Source: Crambe crambe | Lineage: Eukaryota > Porifera > Demospongiae > Poecilosclerida > Crambeidae | Direction of reading: 5' to 3' | Length of the DNA stretch: 64,000 bases | NCBI GenBank assembly: GCA_963924555.1 | Contig: OZ004586.1 | Span: 3,182,501-3,246,500 of the forward strand | Part shown: positions 22,079 through 33,456 of the stretch, one piece after another | Layout: each line of letters opens with the position of its first letter | Position numbering within the stretch: the first letter of the stretch is position 1 | Translations under genes and position numbers: made by a program | The notes under the pieces: generated by a model | Told to the model about the DNA's origin: nothing | The model's database searches: none | Seen by the model: the letters and a program-made list of their open reading frames with translations, nothing else

Positions 22079-25000
22079 CTACTTCATTACATTCACCCTT
22101 TCCCAAATACTGATCACATTTTTGAGTTTCCATGGAAATTGCTGGTACTGCATGCTACGTATGTGTCAAAGAAGGTTGGTGCTTGCAGTGTCCATTATAC
22201 GTATGGTTATTCACATACTTCATTATTATGTCCTGAGTATGTACTATAGCTCGAGGTTTATAATTAATATTGTGGAAGCTGATCTATTCATCAGTGAAAA
22301 TGACTACATACATATGTAGCTAGCTACCTATGCCCAATGGCTGATATAATTGGTCAGTAAAAAAGTCAAAATCAAGTCAAAAAATCAGCAAATTTTTAAT
22401 TATTACGTATGTGAAGCAAATTAGCTAACTGTACTTAAATGCTTTGAAAGTTGGCATATGTATCAAATGAGTCCAAGAATACAAGTGTGGCATCAAATAA
22501 GGTCTTGTAATTTGCCTGCATAATGAATGATTGCATCTCCATAAAGAGTTACTTAATAATTCATTGGTGCCTCACCAGAGTGGGCACAGCCCCTGGTTTC
22601 TGAACGCGGAGAGCTTTGACCACTTGGAAGACATCCACCACTCCCTCTTTCTTGCATCGATCAATGATGGTGGCTATGGCACAGAACATTCCACTCCTGG
22701 TCACTGTGTCACTATACATACGTACAAACATTAGTTCACTGTAGCTATAGTCATAACACATTAGCAAGCTTTGTATTGACCATATTGGAAGTTTGTTTAT
22801 TTGTTTGAATGCTGTGGTTCTGAAAGATTACATAATGACTACTTCATAGCTAACCATGTGAGATCCCTTACCAATTTCTATTGTGTGGCAAAGGTCATCA
22901 TTTGAAAAGTGCATGGTTTGTCAGTATCATGTGATTGGCTACCTGCAGTGTATGAATACAGGTTTGTTTCCTGTCTTCCTCTGGATTTTGGAGAGCTCCT
23001 CCACGACATCCACCACACTCTTGAGGTTGGAACACACTCCATCTGGTCTCCAGCATGTGATGTGGAACTGAGTAACTTGGTGGGTCTTTTTGGTCTAAAT
23101 GTAAACATAATACGACATAGTAGCATATTTCCAACTCTTTTGACTTCTCAGTACTTTACTCCTATAAAATACTTGGTCAATTAACTTTTTTTCGTTTAAG
23201 TATTTTCACCAAAAGTGCATCAAAATTACAATGAAATTAAATACTGATTTCATAAAGAAGGTTGGAGATTCTGTATGCTAGACAACAACCTTATTTTGTA
23301 AGATGTCAAGTGTTCTGACAGTGAACCCATTCAACTCCTCCTGATTAATCAGATAAACTTTGAACTCCCCAAATTGAGCCACTTGTCCCTCCACTGGCCA
23401 GTACTGGCAACTACTCTCCTGTAAATAATTATTATTCATCAACCATACAGGGGGAATATTAACATTGTATGTAATAGCTATATAATTGTGTTACATGTAT
23501 GTGAATACCAATAGCAAAGTGTGCATAATGTAGCTATTCGTGTTGAGTCTCAATCATGTAATAGTTATCAGAGAGTGCGGTAGCACTCTCTATGTAGGGA
23601 TGACTCGGACGGCCGCGCGCGCCGCCTATAGACTAATACAAAAGTGAAATTCTAGTTCCCTCACTTAGACCTAACAAAAGCTACTGTGAATAATTATCCA
23701 GCCTACTACAGCCTACAGACCAAGTTTCAGGACCAGGGAGCTTACCGTTTCAGAAATACGGCAAGCAGGTAAATCACTGGATTCTTCTTCTTCTCTATTA
23801 TTATTATTATTATTCTTAGACAACCATATCTCTCGAACCACTCAAGCTACAGCTATGATTTCTGGATAAATCCACTCCAAATTCTACGAACTACGATCTT
23901 TTCTACTCGTTGATCCTCGAAAGAGTCGATGAAAAAGGAGACACTACGAAGCACAGCACTCGACTAATTCAATTAGGAAGCCATCTTTTCTATAATACGC
24001 ATGCGCATGTATTTGATCCAATTATTCAAAATTATAATATTACTCAGCTGCAAGCTAGCTAGCTCTAGATAATGATGATAGACTACTGTATCGACTCGGG
24101 GATTTACGTAGATTCACGACGGTAGACTCTATTTCAGCATCTTCCTTCGACCTCCAAGTATAGCTCAACAATAAATAAAAATGTGAAGTAGGGATGCTAT
24201 TATAACTGCAGCTTCATTATGAAAACCAAGTACTGCAGCATCGAAGCAGTATGGCCCACACAACACCTTGACTCGTTGATGATTGGGCTGGTATGCTGGA
24301 GAACTATTGGAGAACCTTGCATACACATAGAAGAATGAACTCTATACATAGCTAAAACCATAAAAGAGAGGAAAAATGACCAGGAACAAGTAAGGGAAAA
24401 AGCATTTCGTGAAATGAAAAAAGATGTAGGGATGACCACTGCTAAAAAAAGTAAGGAAACAAGAAGGATGGAAATGGGATCAATCTTTGTTCTGTATATC
24501 CAGCCAACAATCCCTACATATACGTACATTACTACACTATAATCTGAAGCTACCCGACGTATATGTAAGGATTGTTGGCTGGATATAGCTACAGAACAAA
24601 GATTGATCCCATTTCCATCCTTCTTGTTTCCTTACTTTTTTTAGCAGTGGTCATCCCTACATCTTTTTTCATTTCACGAAATGCTTTTTCCCTTATATAC
24701 TATTAGCCTCACTCATAATATGCAGAGACTGGGTATGAGGTTATACGTAATATAATGCATGAACTTACTGAGCTGATTTGATGCATGCATTATACTGATA
24801 GCAATGGGCATGGATATTATAAATATAAACTACTCTCCACAAAGATTTCATAAAATTGCTGTAGCTACAGTTACTAGAAGCAAGCAATTTTACCAGATGG
24901 TGTTACGATGAATACAGCAGTTATGTATTATAGCCATGGATGTATTATTGCCATGGATACCAGTTATGTATACACATACCATTCCATTCTCAATGAGGTC

Positions 25001-28000
25001 GGACAACATGATGACTGCCCCACACTTCCTATCACAGATGACTTTCCACATGTTTCTGACGGTGGAGAACATTGGGCCTTCTGCTATGATATAAGCCTTC
25101 TTTTGCTTATAAACCTGCATACATACATACAATATAAGATGATCAAAAATTGACCGTATAAGTGCTCTTAACAGATATGTAACCAAAAAAGTTTATCCAG
25201 TTCTTTTCTCACAAGGTAGCTAGCTAGATTACACATACGAGTTAAGGAAATACTAGAAAGCAAAATTGTTGTATATGCAAAGTTTGTTAGCTATCCTGAT
25301 CTATTGCATGCAGTATGTTATGAATGTGAACTTACATTAGCAGCAACAGCATGTATGTAGTCAGGATACTCTCCACTCAAAATCACACGGTACTTATCAG
25401 CTATGTACATGTGAATATTATAACAGTGCATCCTAACTGTTTAATATTGGAATATAGAATGTTTAATTTACATGGTAGGAAATCTTTGAGGCGATTCTTA
25501 TCTGAGTGATGGAGTGCAGCAGTGCATATGACATCATTCTGTTTAGGTGATACAAGATCCAACACCTTTTTAAAAGAGAATTACATACAATTTGTTGGTA
25601 AGTAGTTGGTAAATAGTCAAGAACTCTCTATAGACCTTGAATTGTGTCTCAAGTTTTATTGAGTTGTCTTCCATGTTCTTCCTGTTCATCTTCATCAGTG
25701 TGGATCTGAGGTTAGTGGCATTTATCTCAGTATCTCCACACATCACTGACTCCAAGATAGCATCATGGATGAAAATGTACTGCTCCTGTATGAGCAAGAA
25801 GAAGTATAGGTAGAAACAATTGGTATGTTTATCTTTTGGAATGACATTTTTGGGGAAGGATATTAGTTTTGCCATAACTCCAGATACCAATCAATTTTGT
25901 GCATAACTAATGACAGCATCCTAAAGGCCTTACTGGAGTCTGGACCATCTTCGTGCGCTGATGCCTCAGTTTATTGATGGTCCCTGCAATGTCCACTTTG
26001 TTTTCCTTCTTGACTTGTTCAAGAACAATATCAATACATATGAAAGTACCAGTTCTCCCCACTCCAGCACTGCATGTATAAATATTATGGTATAGTCAAT
26101 ACAGATGAATACCAGTTTCCTCCAGGCCACTCAATGATGTAGATTTACTAACAAGTTTTATCCAATAACAATGAAAAATGTGATGTACCTCTATAATATC
26201 AAATTGTAGCCAAACTTTCAATTTATGTTTAATACACAAACACAATGTACAATGCCATTTACTAAATGAACAACCCTTACGTAAGTAGCTATAAGTCTAA
26301 TATGTGTACTGTTGTTAATAGGCTTCTGAAAAGTTAGAGATGTGTATTAGCATTATGCTACTGAAAAACCTTAGAACTATTATGGTAACATTACATGGAA
26401 TCAATATCTACAAAAAAATCTATAGTGTATTTGTGTGCCATTTCTTAGAAAAACTCCTAAGCACTACATAATGTTTGTTGTCATTGTTATCAAAATTGCA
26501 GTTTCCAGGACTCAAACAGTCCATAAATCCATAGAGCACTTCAACTAAAAGTCATTGGCCCCCAAAACATCATAGAATTTGTGCATGCATGCTTACCTGC
26601 AGTGTACTAGCATGGGGCCTCTTCTGCTCTTGTGCTGTGAGAGGATCCTGCGATGAAAGGACAATATTGAAGTGGCATATTCAGGCACTCCATGGTCAGG
26701 CCAGGATGTGAAGTGAAACTGCTTCAGTTTCCAAGGACGACTTTCAGAACTGCCTTCTAACTGTTATATAGATGAGAGAGATACTCAAGACTATGTACAT
26801 GGCTCAGGGGTGTATCCACAGAATTTTGAGTGGTCCGGTGTGCTTGTGCATGGTAATTATTGGATGGCCATATTCACTTTTTTGATCAGTAAACCTATGC
26901 TTGTGTGAATTTTGAAAGAAATGTATGATCGTGATTCTTTGGCTTCAATAAATTCATTAGTTATAACTTCCATGTCCAACTTACGATGAAAATAAAGTAG
27001 CTACTTAAGGCATGAAGTGTTTCGTAGGTGGGATAATAAAGTGGTCTGGTGAAAACCGGACCAACCGGAGTGGTGGATACACCCCTGTGGCTACAGAATG
27101 AATCACTGTGTATAGCTTTTCTCACAGTAACTTGCAGTGTCCTGATGACATAGTCAGCAAACATCTGGTATTCTACCAGGGTGACCTTGAATGGACCGTA
27201 ATTCTTGCTTCCACTGTCTGGCCAATACTGCTCACATTTAACCTTGTTACCTTCCTTGATGTTGGTTACCATAACAATAGTTGGGGGTCTCTCCTGCCAA
27301 ATCAGTCGCCAAAAGTCGACAAGCATGCAACTTTTAGGACCTTCACAATAATTATGAGCTTTTATGAAACTTAATACTTATGGGCAATACCTTGTGTTGC
27401 AATGAACTTTGATGGCTGTGAGTATCCCTAATGAAGCACATATAATTCATTGATTTATTGTTTGGTTACATACTTCAACATAACATGCATTGATGAATCG
27501 TCCCTGACAATCATCAAAGCCTGGAATAGCATTGAGCACTATGCGATTATGATCATCTGGAATTGACAAATGATATGTACATAGCTACGTATTATGATAT
27601 GCATAATTGTACGTAGTTAAATACAATACTGTACAACTTACACACAGTGATGTTTCCAAATCGATTCAACTTTTTGTTTTCCTTGAGCAATCCAATTGTT
27701 TTAGGATGCTGATCACCACTGTCAAGACTCTATAAACACATTATTTGATTCAAGTTCAATAGTAACATTATGTATGTACGTAGCTACCTCATACTGATTC
27801 CTGAATCCTGTGTCAGAGTGGGAATGATTCACTGCCACATACTCTCCAAAGTCTGTCACTGGAATAAGCATCAATTTGACTGTCTCCTTTTGAACAGGAT
27901 CAACTTCCTCATTATCTGGCCTCATGGTAAGTTTTACTTCTCTTTCAGCTACACCACTTGGGTTCCTGGCCTGTAACTTGTAGACTCCATTGTGTTTGAG

Positions 28001-31000
28001 CTCAGCAGACACTATGGAAAGAACACCACTTGGTTGAATCTCCACTGCATAGTCAGACTTCAACTCGATCCCTTCATGGTACCAAGTGAGAGTAGGCTCA
28101 GGATTCCCACTCACTACAGTCTTGAATATTACACTTTCACCTTCAGTCAGATGCTTATTAGAAGGAAATTCCATGATCACAGGTCCTGCAATTTTACAAA
28201 CATGTTAAGACTGCAATGAAGAGGTATTAAGCAGTTTAATATAATGGTAGTGCCTTGATGTACGTAGTTGATGGTTAAGCACCACGTATTGTCATGGTCT
28301 TTTAACAAACCTGTATATTCCTCCATCATTATAATTGAATCAGGTGGTCTTTTATTATCATCTTCTCTATTCTTTTTTCTATTGTAGTTACACAACCGTA
28401 ATGAATTATGTATTATTATGACAATAATACCTTTTCTTCAGCCAGAATCCAAGCAAAATACAAAACACAATAACCAAAAGAAGAGCAATAATTCCTCCAA
28501 TTATTGGTCCAATTTGTGTCAGTGAAGTAGCTACAGGATTATAGTGGAACACAATAATTAGCTATGTATGAGACAGAGTGATTTTGAAACTGTTTAAATT
28601 TTCACAAGTTGCCCCACAAAAATTTCTCACTTGTAATGTTTGGCTTACATGCCATTGTAGTGTTGGCTTTGGGTATTTGAGTAGATATTGGAGGCATCGT
28701 TGATCTTATTGCATCTGACCTTTCTCCCATAATAACTTCTCCATTAATTTCAGCTGTAGCAGCTACCTGAAACTGGTAATCTGTGATGTTCGATTCAGTC
28801 AAGTTTCCAATCACAACTGAGTTCACAGAGTGGGGAACAATGATGACCTCTGCCTCATGATCCTCCATCACATTAATAAAGCTGTAAACTGTGTAGTTTG
28901 TAATCATAGGGTTGTTAATAATCTCCCAGGAAACTCTGACTGAGGAATCAGACACAAGCTCCACTTGTACATTCATCACCTTGGCTAATGAGACAAAAAT
29001 GACATAACAATAGTGATGATACTTGTACGCTGACTCACCTGGTGCTTCAAAGGTAGTCTGATTAGGTAAATTAGCAGGTTCTCCTTGACCTATTCTTGTG
29101 TAAGCAGTGACTGTAATAGCAGAGACTCTTGTTTGTGGAGTTAATGATGGGATAGTGAATGTAGTGCTTGAGTCTGAGGTATTGACTCTGACAGTATTGT
29201 TGCCATTGACTGTGTAAGTGACTTCATAACTGATAATGATCCCATTAGGTTCTTGTGGAGGACTCCAAGTGAGTAAAATGGAAGTGAACTTAGGAGTACC
29301 AGCAAGGTTAGACACAGGACCAGGAACTATACAGAGATTATCAGTGATAATCATTGTTCTTGGACCTTTACATATGAGGTAGTCTCACTAGCCAGACTCC
29401 TTTTCCCCTCACTATCTTTGCACTTATATACTTATATACGCGCACGTGCAAGTAAGTGTATGTGCAAAGATAGTGAGGGGAAAAGGAGTCTGGCTAGCGA
29501 GACTACATATGAGGCTGGTCCCAAGAGCAGTCACATAACTCATGCATGAATTAATGGGGGATAGCTAGTTAACTTGGATAGCTGATACTGGTAGAGTGGA
29601 TGGGAATTGGGTGATCAATAAAGCCTCTGTTTGTATAACTTTTATATAATACTAGCTATAGACACAACCAGCCATCATGTTTCTTTATATTTCTCTGCCT
29701 TTTTTAGCTAGCTATTCCTTTTTATAGCTAGGTATGATTACTTTCTTCTTCAGTCATGATACTGGTTACATTAGTAAAGGGTCCAGTGCCATTGTCATTG
29801 ACTCCAGCAATTCTGAAGGTGTAGTTTGTGTAAGGAGTGAGTCCACTAGCTGTGAAGGTTCTATTCACCATCACACCAGGGATCAGAGCCCCTCCCACTT
29901 CTTGGAATTCCACTATGTAATTAGTGATTGGACCATTGCGTTCAATGCATCTGATTTGTGTCCAGGATACACTAACACTTCTGGAGGTGGTAGAGGAAGT
30001 GTTTATGTTGCATGGAGAAGCAGAAGGTGCTGCAGCAGAACAAACCATTAACATAATTATATATAGCAGCAGTAATAACTACTGTATGTAGCTACTACAT
30101 TGTACAGTATGATCATACCAGCTGCCTTTGTAGTGAACTCTACAGTTGGTGTCAGAGTAGCATTAAATCCACTTTGTAATGTAACAGTAATGGTTACATT
30201 GTAAATACTGAATTCATGTAGGTTAGTAAACTCCACTGTGGAAATACCAGTAGTAGTCATCTTGGACGTATTATCCTCAACCATTGTACACAACTGCCTT
30301 GGACCAGTTACTCGTCTCAGTTCTACTCTATACTCATCCATTGGGAGACTGAATAGAGGCTGGGTCCATGATATGGTCACAGATGTGGAAGTCAGTGATG
30401 AAAAAGTGACATTTAATGGTGTATTAAAATCTATTTGAAGTTTAACTGTGATTGATTGTACAATTTGCACATTTCCTCACCTCTTACAGTGCCACTCACA
30501 GGTCCTACTACTATTGGAGTCCCATAAAGTGCAACCAGCCAATAACTAACGTTAGTACCAGGTGCCTGTGCTATGTCACGAGATTGTCCAGATAGTACCA
30601 TTAAGCCAACACTGAAGTCTGTAGGTCTTGTGTCAACTGTTGTTATTAGGTAACCCTTACTAGGAGGATTGGGTGGTGGTATCCAGGAGACTCTGACTCT
30701 ATTCATCCCAACTTGACTAGCCATGAAATTAGTAGGAGCTTGTTCTGCATGTAAGTTAACACACCCATCGTACTAGGATTAGTAGCTAACATACAAACTG
30801 TAATGATTTGTACTTTCACTAACCCCAAATTCCATGAGCTGTTGTTAAATGATACATTGAATATCTAGCTACGTAGCTAGCACCATGCAGTAGCTAGTGA
30901 CATAGCTAGCTTGCATATTCTGACAGCTCTGTAGCTAGAGCATTCTCCAAATAAAAAGATCATTTCATAAGAGTTGAAGAATCAAGTCTTTCCTACTGTA

Positions 31001-32032
31001 CTACTGATACCAATCTTGCAAGACACTATAGCCTCTTTCAAGACGTTAGCAGTCATTACTATGTAGCAATAAAGGAAAAATCTAAGAAGGTATATATGGA
31101 TGGCTGTGTGCAATTCAAAAAATTTCAGAGTGAACTTCTGATCAGTCAAGTAACACTTACCCATCACCAATATTACCAAGCTATGAGCTAACTATTCCTA
31201 CTTCACTCCTATGACAGGCCAAGATGAGATACATATAAAGGGAGTGAAGTAGCTCGTAGCTTGGTAATATTATGAAGGGTTACTTACGTAACTGAAGTTA
31301 ACTCTCTTGTTGCCCAACTTCTTTGAACCGCACACAGCCATCTCTACTTTTCTTTTTTATTTAGAATAAATATTTTTCCTTCACTTGTTCATCATCTTTT
31401 TTTGATCTAATGAGAGAGTACAATAGTACTCTCTAAGTAGGGATGGCACGGATGCTCCATTGGAGTAGTACTTAATATTTTCTTTACCTCCTGCAGTCAG
31501 CAACTCCTAACTTGAAGACAGAACACCTTCAATATGCTAGGACTCAAGTATGAAGAGCAGAAGGTCATTTTACAGCGACTCCTGAAATTACCATTTTCAT
31601 CTGGTTGTTCATCATCATCATCATTATCATCATCAGTCAACTTATTTCAGATTCAAATGCCATACGATCTACTCAGAAATGACTGCAATTTTAGAAATCG
31701 CTATAAAGGACACTGCTTTGTCTTCTGCTCTTCATACTTGAATCCTAGCATATTGAAGGTGTTCTGTCTTCAAGTTAGGAGTTACTGACTGCAGGATTCT
31801 GGAGTTATGAAAGAAAATATTAAGTACTATAGCTACTCCAATGGAGCATCCATGCTGTTTTGTTCCCAGAGAAAATAACATTTGGAAAACATACTATCGT
31901 ACTCTCTGATAATTGTATCTGATAGCTATAAAAATATAAATTCTACCTACATATATTGACTCACTCACCTTGACTGCACACAGACATGAGAGTGGACACA
32001 AGTCCAAGCAGAGCTAACACGCCATTCAACAT
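22079..32032 (-). CDS. Receptor-type protein tyrosine phosphatase, complete (gene E)
   Basis: Paralogue of gene D with the same 23-exon plan, all phases consistent, 1256 residues: 32032-31969, 30744-30481, 30430-30119, 30029-29742, 29326-29039, 28984-28649, 28530-28431, 28378-28311, 28185-27788, 27729-27642, 27556-27474, 27427-27391, 27340-27126, 26760-26597, 26069-25934, 25785-25636, 25565-25472, 25400-25336, 25114-24980, 23418-23290, 23094-22943, 22711-22576, 22147-22079. D1 keeps WPDHGVPEY and [11 protein letters not shown]2 has [10 protein letters not shown] and [10 protein letters not shown]. The Ig module lacks its cysteines (VIFKTVV, YKLQA). The protein ends at NVMK, earlier than gene D. 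Several introns carry mobile elements (23569-24692, 26805-27087, 29380-29505, 31147-31287, 31413-31917), none in coding sequence. Confidence 0.9.
23569..24692. mobile_element. Composite element with hairpin tips, 1124 bp
   Basis: Inserted in an intron of gene E. The other duplication copy (around 6650) is the empty site, reading GTAATAGTTATATACTATT. The insert begins CAGAGAGTGCGGTAGCACTC, in which GAGAGTGC and GCACTCTC form a tip hairpin. It ends ...GCATTTCACGAAATGCTTTTTCCC, a second hairpin. The 4-bp TTAT is repeated on both sides (23565-23568 and 24693-24696). The ends are not simple inverted repeats of each other, though both contain TGTAGGGATGA within about 45 bases. No transposase frame was seen. 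A related copy is at 50356-51720. Confidence 0.8.
24394..24692. repeat. Long foldback forming the right part of the composite element
   Basis: Two arms of more than 130 bases, from GGGAAAAAGCATTTCG to CGAAATGCTTTTTCCC, including GATGTAGGGATGACCACTGC and GGATTGTTGGCTGGATATA-type words, separated by a short AT-rich centre near 24540. The same foldback ends the copy at 50356-51720 (from 51463). It may be a foldback MITE captured by the left module, or the genuine 3' end. Confidence 0.8.
26805..27087. mobile_element. MITE with 5-bp target duplication
   Basis: 283 bp in an intron of gene E. Terminal inverted repeats are CAGGGGTGTATCCAC and GTGGATACACCCCTG. TGGCT is repeated at 26800-26804 and 27088-27092. 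Gene I (60420-60435) is the empty site, reading TACATGGCTACAGAATG. Superfamily not assigned: CAGGGG ends occur in hAT elements, but those usually make 8-bp duplications. Confidence 0.85.
29380..29505. mobile_element. 126-bp MITE, TAGTCTC family, 9-bp target duplication
   Basis: Terminal inverted repeats TAGTCTCACTAGCCAGACTC and GAGTCTGGCTAGCGAGACTA extend far inward (CCTTTTCCCCTCACTATCTT and its complement). CATATGAGG is duplicated at 29371-29379 and 29506-29514. The gene I locus near 62690 is the empty site, with a single CATATGAGG. The 9-bp duplication suggests a Mutator-like mover (inference). Confidence 0.9.
31147..31287. mobile_element. Foldback MITE in intron 1 of gene E
   Basis: Arms containing ATATTACCAAGCTATGAGCT and AGCTCGTAGCTTGGTAATAT, then CTACTTCACTCC and GGAGTGAAGTAG, around a short centre. 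A single related arm lies near 58495-58565. No coding capacity. Confidence 0.7.
31413..31917. mobile_element. Foldback element with hairpin tip in intron 1 of gene E
   Basis: Begins with the hairpin GAGAGTACAATAGTACTCTC followed by TAAGTAGGGATGGCA, the same tip type as 23569. Arms of about 120 bases (about 31451-31570 and 31724-31852) include CAACTCCTAACTTGAAGACA and its complement, and GAGTAGTACTTAATATTTTC and its complement. The right end carries ACTATCGTACTCTCTGATA. The small plus-strand open frame inside is a by-product of the arms. Confidence 0.75.
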
Positions 32033-33456
32033 GATTACTAGCCTAGCTAGCTATACCACACACCTTGCATGGATGCATAAGCTAGCATACTGCTAAGTCT
32101 AGAAAGCTGTTTTGCAAACATGAAGCATGCAAGCTACTTATACTGGTATGTAGAGTTAAGTGAGGTAGTACACTAAAGGTGTGTATGTATACTGCACACT
32201 AAATTGTCCCAATACACACACAAAAAAAAAAATTGGGACAAAATCGTTGCAGTAAACACTTCCATTTATAGTAATCAGAGACATTTGGAAAACATGAAGC
32301 AAAACTATACTGCAAGTAAGAATTATAAATTCATATTTACAATATTATTGATTTTTGGTTTTTATACAGCTTATGTATATGGTAATTAATTTTCATGTGA
32401 TTAGTTGAGGAACATGACCATGAATAATTTTAACTACAAAATACACAAAATCATTACTGAGAAGTGATTTTCATCTGACCATCATCTGCTGCAGCAGAGA
32501 TCACTAAATTAGCTACCAAGATGGTGGAAAAAAATGCTTAATTGTAGCTAATGATGTCATTACTACACAAAGGAACAGGGTCATGTGACTGTAAATGTGA
32601 ATGAGCAAGATGCTAGTATTATGAAACCAACTGGCTCAAGGAATTTAACTCAAACTGATGCACTGCCACCAGGTGGTGATATGGGAGCTGGTACCCAAAA
32701 AAATTGGGATGCCCCCTTAATCTAACCAGGATAGAAACTAGCTAAGCCAAACATTTCAGCTGCCTACAGTGGATGTGAATGCAGGGATTGTTTTAAGGGA
32801 GTTGGTTCCCACAATTTTAGTGGTTTCGAAAATATTTCATCGAACTTCTAGGCTTCATACTGCCTTCCTACATGCCCCTAGAACCTTTTTTTACCACCAA
32901 AATGCAGCTTTTTTAAAGAGCTTTCTAATGGTCTATTCAAAAAAAAACACCCTAAGTCCAACCATGACCGAGATAGCAAAAAAAAAAAAAAAAAAATTGT
33001 TCACCTGATATCTCAAAATAATATACATTTATAACCCTTCATACTTTTTATGTGTTTAACACATGCCAAACAATACACAATGTACTCAAGTGTGATTGAC
33101 CACAACGTATGTACAACATCTGATACTATATTAATGTTTGGCTTACATGCCTTCAAATAATCCATAATAAAGAGATATTCAAATGTGTGCATGCATAGGA
33201 GAGGCATGCATGATTGGTGCGTCTTTTGTTTAGGAGAGGCATGAACAGCTGTCACCCAGCAGGCATTCAAAAAAAAATAATTCTCATGCATCTTCAAGTG
33301 AGTCAACTAAAAATTCTATTGCCTCTGAATATTTTCTCATAAGGAGATTAGTCATATGATATTTCTTTATCACAATGCATGATAGCTGACTTTTTATAAA
33401 CAAAAGATCATTCCAGAATGATGGTTACTGTTATGACCACTTATACTCGATCAATC
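32033..33456. other. Gene E upstream region and spacer
   Basis: No gene recognised. The part next to the start codon is shared with the upstream regions of the other receptor copies (e.g. 12452-12900), including TTCATGTGATTAGTTGA near 32391-32407, and may hold the promoter; no convincing TATA box at a fixed distance was seen. About 32600-33450 is AT-rich, with A-runs at 32980-32996. Small open frames there look random. Confidence 0.5.

Larger units (their letters stand above)
16744..24700. repeat. Segmental duplication, copy 2
   Basis: Counterpart of 1 to about 6660, offset about 16.74-16.93 kb on the left side. It contains gene G's 5' part, pseudogene B', the inverted signal exon, and the 3' exons of gene E. 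It differs mainly by the 1124-bp element at 23569-24692, tract-length changes, and small indels such as loss of part of the Ig region in copy 1 (near 1500) that copy 2 keeps (18220-18440). Confidence 0.9.

Noticed and set aside
31534-31788. Plus-strand frame of 84 codons in intron 1 of gene E
   Set aside because: Its two halves are the complementary arms of a foldback element, so the frame is a by-product.
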